Positions 56,109-64,000 of a DNA stretch of 64,000 bases are shown here, one piece after another. The notes below the pieces were generated by a model. That model had not been told where the DNA came from. It saw nothing but the letters and a program-made list of their open reading frames with translations, and made no database searches. The DNA lies in the NCBI GenBank assembly GCA_024362935.1, contig JANCRA010000025.1, positions 14,224,936 to 14,288,935 on the forward strand. Reading direction: 5' to 3'. How positions within the stretch are numbered: position 1 is the first letter of the stretch; every line of letters starts with the position of its first letter. The stretch comes from Setophaga petechia (Eukaryota > Chordata > Aves > Passeriformes > Parulidae). A program made the translations under genes and the position numbers.

Positions 56109-59100
56109 GTACCTGCTGCAGCTGGGGACCTCTGGTTGCTGGGAATAACCACAGTCGATTTTTTCAGCAATCTCCTCTTTGGGTCAGGAGAATGCAGCAA
56201 ATCTTCTGTGCAATATTTCCTTTTGAAATATCTCAGGTAATGCAGGGCTTCATTCCTGGGCTTCATTCCCGGGCTTCATTCCCGGGCTTCAGGAAATCTT
56301 AGGAGTGAGTGGAGGTAGGCAAGTACGTACCAGATTTTTTCTTAGCTATGGGAAAAAATTACATGCTGCAAAAGTAAAAGCTTCTGCCCAGCTCATTTTT
56401 CTTTGTATTTTTTGTTTTGTTTTTCTTTGTTTTGTTTTTTTCTTTCGGCACTGTGTTAATATCTCAGCATGTCATGTAGGTGTCATCTGTGATGAGTGTA
56501 TGGAGATATAGGAATTTAAGAGGCGATAAGTAAATTTGGAAATGGGAGCTCACAATAATCACTTGGAGACTTGAGACTAACTTATTTTTATTGGCAGCAG
56601 ATGAGTGTGCAGCACTTTGCAGGAATATAGTTTGGGTGGTTCTTTACCTGCAAATGTTATCTAAAGGACTTTTGGTAAGAGATAGTAGGTTAAAGAATAT
56701 ACTGAATTATAAATGTAAAAGGAGTCTGGAAATGAGCTGAAAATTTTAAGAAACTGATCTTAAGAAAGATAAAAATATTTTTAAAAGTGAAGTTTCCCCT
56801 GGATCTGAGACTGGAAACAAAATATTCAAATCACAACTTCCCAGCTCCATGAAACACTTTTCCAGTCACCATAAAAATATCTTAAATTCTTGCCATATTT
56901 TTGGGTCATTTGATCTAATCAGCATTTAACTTTATGTGCACAAACAGGTGTGAATTTGTTTAGCCCTTTCAGTCTTTATTTTTCTCATGACAAAGGGACA
57001 CTAAGAAGCCTAAATTGGGTTTTAAAAACCACCGTGTGCCTTGTGGGGGCTTAGGGTCCAACACTGGGATGGGGGAGCTCTCTGAAAGAACTTGTTAAGA
57101 TGCTAATAGAAACTGGTCAGGAAAATTTTGAGCACGCAATCCCTGCCACCACAAAACAATGTGTTCTGTTATGCAATGAAAACAAGGCCCAAGCCCATGG
57201 TGATAATTTCATTAAAGCTCTTTGATTTCAAGGTTTCCACAGCAGCCTCCCCTTTACCTGGCAGCTCTGACTCGAATCCGAGCTCAGTGAGCACCTGGGC
57301 AAATGAAATAATGGATTATTTTCTCTGGAAAACATCTCACATGACAGAGTTTTATGTAATCTCAAGGGCAGGTTGTTGCCTTTGCTCACATCCAGGGAGG
57401 GATGGATGGGGAAAGAAAAAAGAAAAGAAAACCTGCAAAAAAGAAAACCTGTAAAACCTTCAACTGGCTCTTGAGTTGTGTGTTGAAAAAAATTAATGTG
57501 TTTTCTATGTTGTTGTTGTAATTTAGGTGAACCGACTAAATGCCCTTTGACTGGAAAAACTTGGAGTAGTGGTATAATTTAAAAAAGAGAAAAAAGTAGG
57601 AGGTTGTTACTGTCATATTTTTTGAAAAATCCCTTTGCTAAGATTTCTTCTTCTGGGAAGCTGAGAAGCTTCAGCTTCTCCATGTTTTAGTCCTCTAAAA
57701 TGTAATTTAAATTTTTTTTTACCCAGCATGTGAATTATTTTTAATTAATGGCCAATCACAGCTAGCTGTGTCAGACTCTGAGTCTGTCACAAGTTTTTGC
57801 TATTATTTTTGTCTAACCTTCTAATGTCTCCTTTCTCTTTCTTTAGTATACTTTTAGAATATAATATAATATAATATAATATAATATAATATAATATAAT
57901 ATAATATAATATAATATAATATAATATAATATAATATAATATAATATAATATAATATAATATAATATAATATAATATAATATAATATAATATATCAGCCT
58001 TCTAAAAAAGTATGAAGTCAGACTCATCTCTCACCTCATCCTAGAGACACCCACAGCACTGCAACAATTAATAACCACAGGAGGTGGTCAGGTTTTGAAT
58101 CCTGTTTCTGTTTGGAGTGCCATTTTCTGGGTTCAGCCATCAAACAGCTCTGTGGTGTCTCCAAGCCAAGAATCTGAAGTGGATTATTTTTCTCTCAAGT
58201 ACCAAGTGTGTGTTTTACCCAGGAGGTGGCACTGTCTGTAGTGTTTTGAGTGCCCTCAGCTCCCTGTCCTGTGTCAACAAGAGCTGGGTTGTTTTTGTGC
58301 AGGGCCAGCATTCCAGAGGTGATTGGTTTCCTCATGTCACCAGTATGTCACACTAAAGTTGCTTTTAATTTCTGAGGAAATTAGAACTTATTTCAAGATA
58401 GCCTCGTGTCCCAAGGTGAACTTCCAATACTTAGAAAAGGGTGGATCAGCTCAGGCACCTCATCAGTGCCTCCCTTTGCCATTTATCTCACAAAACTAAT
58501 GAAAGCCAGATCCAGGCTGGTGTTGGAACCCTAAATGCTGAGGATTTTGAACCTTCTGTACTGAAAAGCACAGACTTGCAAGAGAACACTGCATTTGACC
58601 TGAGGCTGTGGAGAAGGGTTCCAAAATTGATTGACAGCACTGGGATTATGGGTGTGTAGTTGGTTAAGAGTGTGTAATATCACAGGGTGGAGAACTTAGA
58701 GTTGGAGTTTTAGAATATAGAAATAAATATTAAGCAAAATGGAAGTTTTAGGGCAGGACCAGGTTGTTCTTCTTTACCTTCTTCTCCATAAGTTTGGATG
58801 ATATTTTGTAATTGAACAGAAAAGTCCATTGTGTGGACTTCGAGGAAACAGTTATTAGGTTAAAAAAGAAAATAATTGAGGTATCATTTCTTACTTAGAT
58901 AATTTAGTCTTAAAAGACCTTGTAACAAGAGATAGCAAGCCATTAGCAAGCCATTTTGTGCCTTGCTAATAAAAGACTACAGAACTCACTACGGTGAGAC
59001 TATAATATAAATAAAAACAACAAACACATAAATCCAAACAGATAAATAATAATAATAAACACCTAAATCTAAACAGAAACAATAATCTCAAATACCTTCA

Positions 59101-62100
59101 ATCCTAAATAACCCAAACAAAAATAACCCCAACAAACAAAACACGACAGCTGGAATATCTCACTATTCCGGGGGCTTAAAATTGCCAGATTTTCAGAACA
59201 GCAAAGCTCTTAATCTGCTATTTAGCAATTCACTGTCTTCTCCTCTGGTTTCAGTCTGTGCAGGGGGCAGCCAGGGATGCAGTGAAGTTTGCCATCGACG
59301 TGGGGTACCGGCACCTGGACTGTGCCCACATGTACCAGAACGAGAGCGAGATCGGGGACGCGCTGCGGCAGAAAATGGAGCAGGGAGTGGTGAGGAGAGA
59401 AGAGCTCTTTGTGGTCAGCAAGGTGTGTCTCACATGGGGCCAAGCTCAAAGGCCCACCATGGAAAGTGCCATGGGATGTGTGGGAACCCAGGGCATTCCT
59501 CTGGTTGCCCTGGAGGAGTCGAGACCTCAGCACAGAGTCACAAACACCCGTGCCTTCAATTTTAACCCATGGAAACAATTCCCAACTTTGTGTGAGGAGT
59601 TACAAGCCACGAGGGTTTGAGTAGAATGATGGTTAATTTGTCACAAGGTGAAAAAGTAGAATTTTGGGGGTTTTAGAATGGGGATTCAGGAGGCAATATG
59701 GAGGAATCTGGGCATGCCCTGTCCTTCTTCTTCTTGTCCTCCATCTTCTGCTGTGATGGTGGCACTTTTGGATTGGCTTAGAGCAGAGAGAGACTGTCTA
59801 ACATAGGTCATAGGTATTGGAAAATTATTGTAAATAGAGTACACGTAGTTTTTAGTATAAAAAAATAATACCACCCCAAGGGCAGACAGTGTGCCACAAA
59901 CCAACCTGCTGGACAGACCTCAGTGGGTTGGAGAAAGAATGTAATAGATAAAAGAAACAACCTTGAGAACGAGAGCCAAAGAATTCTTTGGTCTTGGGGC
60001 TGGGAAAGAGACTGTCTAACACCTTGGGGTCATCCCAACACCAGAGACCTCATCAGGGATGAAGTTGGGAATTACTCCTCTCTGTCAGGGCACAGCAATC
60101 AGTGGATGGCGAGGGGAAGGAATAGGTCACCCCCTGAGAAACAAAAGGCTGGGTTTGAGAGGGGTTTTTTTGTAGTCCATGTCCATTGTCAGCCATGGAG
60201 ACAGGAACTGAGGCCGTGCTCCTGGTAGCCTCTGGGATAGGAAGCAGGGCTATTGTTTTTGTGGTCACTCCTGCTGTGCTGCTGGCCTCAGCCTGTCAAC
60301 TCCTGTATGTTATGCTTTGTTTTGTTTTTTCCCCCAACAACAATGGTAGGAAAAATAAATTAACTTCTATCTGCTGGAAGCTGGCGGGTCGATTTTCACC
60401 AGGTTCACTTATTTTCTTTGTTTTAATCGTTGCAATAATTGTTGCAATAATTGATGGAATTTCAGAGTATCCCATTCTCATTTTAGTTACTTAACAGTAT
60501 CACAAATAGATTGAGGTGCCTCAAGTGGCACTTCCTCAAAGTGAGAAGCTGTGCCACACCCTGAGCCTCCACTGTGCCCTGTGTTTGCCTGCCAGGGATG
60601 CTCTGCCACTGTGAGGGCAGCAGAGCAGCTCCCAGGTTTGTGTTTCCCCACAGCTGTGGTCCACCTTCCACGAGAGATCCCTGGTGAAGGAGGCGTGCCA
60701 GAAAACACTTGCTGCCCTCCAGCTGGATTATCTGGATCTCTACCTGATGCACTGTCCCATGGGATTCAAGGTATTGCAGCTTTAAGTCCTAGGATCTGTC
60801 TGTCAGGGCTCTGCCCCTTTTGCCTTTGGGACCAGACATCTCCTTAGCCCTCTCCAATGAGGAGTGTTGGTAAATCTCATTAGGATATAATGATAAACCT
60901 CTGCAGGGAGAGCCCAGGAGGAAAGGAAAACTCATGGCTGCTTAAACTAGGTTGGTCTTGCAGTAGAAAAACCACCTTATTTTTCCCTGCACAGCATTTT
61001 CAACTCATGGATCAAATTACCATCCAGATCACATTCCTCTTACAGCGAGGGCTTTGGCTGCCATTTCCTTGTCAAGAATCAACCATGTGAACTACTTAGT
61101 TCAAAAGAGATTTTTCTCTTCTCTCTCTACCCCCAGGTTAAATAAATCCTGGTTTCCCCACTGTCATCTCCCTGGCCTTCTCCCAGCCTGAGGCACACAG
61201 AAGTACCTGCAGGACAGAGTCTCAAGAGACAGCTTTTCCTGAAGACTTCTCTGTTGATACAGGCTGGTCCTCTCAGCCATGTCTCACCCCACCACAAACA
61301 TGACTCAGGACATCCAGCTCAGTGTCTCCAGCTCCACTCGCTTGCCCAAATTTCTAAATGATTTCTTGAAGTACTTATAATTCAGCTGACCTTCATGTTG
61401 CTTTTCCTTTTGTGCTGCTAGGCAGGAGAGGAGCTATTTCCTGCAGATGGAAACGGCATGATCATTCCCAGCGACACAGATTTTCTGGATACGTGGGAGG
61501 TACATTCATTTACAGGCCAAAAATATCTTGCTAGTTGAAACAACAGCCTGAAAACTCTAAGCTTTCCACTGTGGGAATTGTTCTGAGAGAATTTCCAACA
61601 TAAAGCATTTGAGATTGCTGATTTCTCTGTGTCCTTGGGCTCCTTTTTTGTGTCACTGTGCCAAAATTTAGGTATTTTTATATCTACTGCTTACTGAACT
61701 GGCTGGGTTGGCATGACAAGAGGAAATCTTTGACTGTGTGTGTACCCTGCAGTGGCTTGAGCTAACAAAGGCTGTCTCTCTCACCCCTGCCCCACTCTGG
61801 GCAATTTTTGGTGGTTTTAGTTGTAGCCATGCTTACCTCCTGTTGTACCTGAAGTGTCCAGACCCCAGCAAAGCCAACATGCCTGTGCCAATGTACCACA
61901 GCACCCAAATTTCTGTCTCTGGAAGGAGTGGGACTTGGCCAAAGTCCTTTGCTAAGCTCTGTGTGCAGCACAGGCTGCCTGGGAGGCCAGGCTTGGCTGT
62001 GAATTCAAATTCCTCCTTGGCTGAGACTTTGGGCTTCCTTTCCCTTCCACTCCCGTGTGCTCAGCACAGCCAGGCCAAAAGCAGGTAACAAACTCACCAG

Positions 62101-63299
62101 AGTCTGAAGAATTCACCGGTGCTTTTTGCCTTCTGTCAGGTGAAGAGTAAGGCACATTTTTGCTGTTCATTTGAGGGAAAAAAGTGGACATTTCAGGCTG
62201 CTGCTTATGACAGCAACTTTAAACTAAAATTATTTCTGCTTTGGAACAAGGGTATCTTCTGCTCTAAAGGCTGCTAGCAGATTATTTTCCCATTTCTTTT
62301 CTGCTGGATGTGATAATCTAATTAGGGCTGTCTGGCTCTTTTATTGCTCCTTAGTGTGAAAGAAAATAGGTGATGGAGGGGGAACACAGTGCTGCTTATC
62401 CTATAATCCAACTGCTAAATGGTACATCTCTCTTGGGAAATTAATCAGGGTTGATCACCAGCATCCATCCTATTCCAGATGTCTTGTGACAGCTCCTTGT
62501 TGAGCTGCTCTGTTCCAAAGAAGGTGCTTTTATTATGGGATGGTTATTTGTTTAGCTGAGGAATTACTCTAAAAGAATCTCTTCCATCTGTGTGAAGGTC
62601 TGCCTGGGGATAGTATTTCAAAATAGTCATATTTTACTGAAATAATAATAGTTCAGGAGTTGTGGGAATATTGCTGTTATTTATCTGTGTGGTGACACAG
62701 AATGAGAGATCTGAGTCTGACCAGAGCCCCACTGTTCAGGTACTGTTCTCACAGCACAGCACTGGAAGATTTGTACCACTCAAGTTTCTGTGTGGGTATT
62801 TTTCCCATATAAAAATGAAAGAACTTGACAGGAAGTGTGGTTCTGTGGTGTTTCTAGGCTATGGAAGAGCTCGTGGATGTGGGAATGGTGAAGGCTATTG
62901 GAGTCTCCAACTTCAACCACAAACAGATCAATCAGCTCCTGGGCAAACCAGGCTTAAGGCACAAACCTGCAAACAATCAGGTAAATTGTCCTGCAGCTCC
63001 TCAGCACTGACATCACACCAGTGCTGTTGCACTGGATGGAACATCTCTTAAAAGTTCCTTAAAAACCCCACACCTGCAATAAGAACCACCTTTTCAAAGC
63101 TGATGTGGCACAGTGATGCTAAACCTTGAAGTACCTTGTGCTTTTGAGAGGTGAAAGATATTTTTTTTCTTTTTTTTTTTTTTTTTTTTGAGATTGAGAG
63201 CCACCCCTATCTTCCTCAGGAAGAGCTGATTAAGTTTTGCCAATCCAAAGGGATCTCTGTCACTGCATATTGTCCCCTTGGAGCACCCAACTGGCCAGG
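56043..63299 (+). CDS. Aldo-keto reductase, AKR1B/AKR1E type (5' six exons, runs off the window)
   Basis: Cytosolic NADPH-dependent carbonyl reductase with a TIM-barrel fold. Six exons of 66, 168, 117, 78, 123 and 107 bases match the standard AKR1B-type exon plan. They give 219 codons of about 316, and the remaining exons lie past 64,000. The N-terminus [19 protein letters not shown] is typical of AKR1B. Catalytic Asp44, Tyr49, Lys78 and His111 (numbering with Met) are all present, as are the cofactor residues Ser160, Asn161, Gln184 and Tyr210. The residue after His111 is Cys where AKR1B has a substrate-pocket Trp. Position 187 is Ser and 211 is Cys, where the family usually has Cys and Ser. 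Segments such as NGMIIPS, FLDTWE and GVSNFNH resemble 1,5-anhydro-D-fructose reductase (AKR1E2) at least as much as AKR1B. No frameshift or stop is seen. Confidence 0.9.
56248..56290. repeat. 14-bp tandem repeat, three copies
   Basis: GGGCTTCATTCCCG and near copies repeated head to tail in the AKR first intron. Confidence 0.8.
57611..58056 (+). mobile_element. Solo LTR, family A copy 4
   Basis: TGTCATATTTTTTGAAAAATC, GGCCAATCACAGCTAGCTG, TTTAGTATACTTTTAG and GTATGAAGTCAGACTCATC mark the same family as the TUBA8 copies. Its core is swollen by a pentanucleotide array. It lies in AKR intron 1. Confidence 0.8.
57858..57992. repeat. (ATAAT)n microsatellite, about 26 units
   Basis: Uninterrupted pentanucleotide array inside the family A LTR, at the place where other copies have TTTTAGTATAGC or TTTTAATATATAA. 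Perfection of the array suggests it is young and probably length-variable. Confidence 0.95.
58671..59175 (+). mobile_element. LTR-like repeat, family C, + strand
   Basis: TGTGTAATATCACAGGGTGG at the left, TTTAGTCTTAAAAGACCTTG and CCATTTTGTGCCTTGCTAA in the centre, and GGAATATCTCACTATTCC at the right. It is collinear with the inverted copy at 34.3-34.6 kb. Its 3' part has drifted into an A/C-rich tract (59.0-59.15 kb). Confidence 0.7.
59255..59422 (+). CDS. AKR coding exon 2
   Basis: Acceptor GGTTTCAG|TCTGTG, donor AGCAAG|GTGTGT. Encodes [18 protein letters not shown] with catalytic Asp44 and Tyr49, ending at Lys78 in FVVSK. Confidence 0.93.
59639..60040 (+). mobile_element. Probable solo LTR in AKR intron 2
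   Basis: About 400 bases from TGTCACAAGGTG to CATCCCAACA, containing an A/T-rich core (AGTATAAAAAAATAATACC) and then GGACAGACCTCAGTGGGTTG. The TG...CA ends and layout are those of an LTR, but I find no clear flanking duplication and only one copy here. Confidence 0.5.
60654..60770 (+). CDS. AKR coding exon 3
   Basis: Acceptor CCCCACAG|CTGTGG, donor TTCAAG|GTATTG. Encodes [18 protein letters not shown] and [16 protein letters not shown]. Catalytic His111 is kept, and the next residue is Cys instead of Trp. Confidence 0.93.
61422..61499 (+). CDS. AKR coding exon 4
   Basis: Acceptor GCTGCTAG|GCAGGA, donor GGGAG|GTACAT. Encodes [19 protein letters not shown] then DFLDTWE. The 78-base length is as in AKR1B. 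Confidence 0.92.
62858..62980 (+). CDS. AKR coding exon 5
   Basis: Acceptor TTTCTAG|GCTATG, donor AATCAG|GTAAAT. Encodes [18 protein letters not shown] and the loop ending KPANNQ, with the nicotinamide-contact residues Ser160, Asn161 and Gln184. Confidence 0.93.
63193..63299 (+). CDS. AKR coding exon 6
   Basis: Acceptor TTTTTGAG|ATTGAG after a run of about 29 bases that is all T except one C. Donor CCAGG|GTAAGA. Encodes [16 protein letters not shown] and [10 protein letters not shown]. The 107-base length and phase 2 end match AKR1B exon 6. Confidence 0.9.
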
Positions 63300-64000
63300 G
63301 TAAGAATGTTTTGTGAGATTTCTTAGATGTAGATTGGAGTCAATGCAGTAAACCAGTCTTAGGATGTGGATGAAACCTCAGAGAAAAACTACTGTAATTA
63401 GGAAAAGACTCACAAATTAATTAAAAATCACAACCACAGAAACCTCACACTTATTGTGATATTTAGTCCACTAGTTCATATTTTGAAGAAAAATGATCAA
63501 TTGGTTGATGAAAGCAGAGAAGAGAATTCTTAACTGAGCTTTAGTGAGCTTATTAAACATGTAGGAGAATTTCTGAACTAAAAAAACAAAACACCCACAA
63601 CAAACCAAACAAAAACCCAAAGCAGCAGATGCTTATGAAAATAGCAACTTTGCAGTCCTGCTGAGACAAAGGGATTAAGTTTGTAAGTGGGGAAGTTGCA
63701 GAAATTTTGCTTTTACTCCCATCCTCATGGCTTTCTCTGACCTGGGACAGGGCTTTTGCCAGAGCAGCTGTGCTTGTAAAGGACAAGATTAAATTCTTGG
63801 GATCTGGATCAAAGAAATTCCCAGCCTGATCTCAGGCTGGACATAAATGTGTTATAGTGACCTGTTTTTACTAGAAACTACAGGCTGCTTCTCATGTGCT
63901 CACTTGTTACAAAAGGGAGGAATGAAGGCAGGAACTGAAGTAACAAGATGTTAAATTAAAGTGTGCAAGATTATGTGTTTTAATAATTTAAACAATATTC
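63300..64000 (+). other. AKR intron 6, continuing past the window
   Basis: Begins GTAAGA. It contains a short A/C-rich tract at about 63,580-63,620. No seventh exon is recognised before the window ends. Confidence 0.6.

Noticed and set aside
56043..63299. AKR gene as a pseudogene because of the changed pocket residues
   Set aside because: All six exons are open, phases agree, exon sizes match the family and the four catalytic residues are kept.

Overview
The window is vertebrate nuclear DNA, almost certainly from a bird and probably a songbird. Three things support this: spliced genes with GT-AG introns, CR1 LINE fragments typical of birds, and several related solo LTRs of a kind common in passerines. 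The species is not identifiable by eye.

The + strand carries three complete, intact genes in the order and orientation known from human 22q11.21. They are PEX26 (five coding exons, 297 aa), TUBA8 (ATG-only first exon plus four more, 447 aa) and USP18 (one non-coding and ten coding exons, 388 aa). A fourth gene, an AKR1-family aldo-keto reductase of AKR1B/AKR1E type, follows USP18. Its first six coding exons are present and the rest lies beyond the right edge.

Layout: 1-17.4 kb has no gene I can name. It holds a CpG-richer patch near 4 kb with an RFX X-box and a minus-strand splice donor. At 17.4-17.6 kb a near full-length ZNF143-type promoter element sits next to a candidate minus-strand first exon. 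18.1-19.9 kb is GC-rich: a 17-bp G-rich minisatellite, a CR1 remnant and the PEX26 promoter. PEX26 spans 19.7-22.4 kb, with its 3' UTR probably reaching 24.6-25.0 kb. TUBA8 spans 27.4-36.3 kb, with several solo LTRs in its introns. A second minisatellite (about 42-bp unit) lies at 37.0-37.5 kb. USP18 spans 39.1-51.9 kb, starting beside interferon-response elements. The AKR gene begins at 56.0 kb.

The genes are not an operon and share no pathway. PEX26 anchors the PEX1-PEX6 ATPase on peroxisomes, TUBA8 is a divergent alpha-tubulin, USP18 is the interferon-induced ISG15 protease and IFNAR2-bound brake on signalling, and the AKR is a cytosolic NADPH-dependent carbonyl reductase. The most interesting observations are a TUBA8 tail encoded without its last two residues, unusual active-site residues in the AKR, an inverted pair of LTRs inside a USP18 intron, the ZNF143-type promoter at 17.5 kb, and LTRs that carry expanded pentanucleotide repeats. 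I saw no wholly new system.
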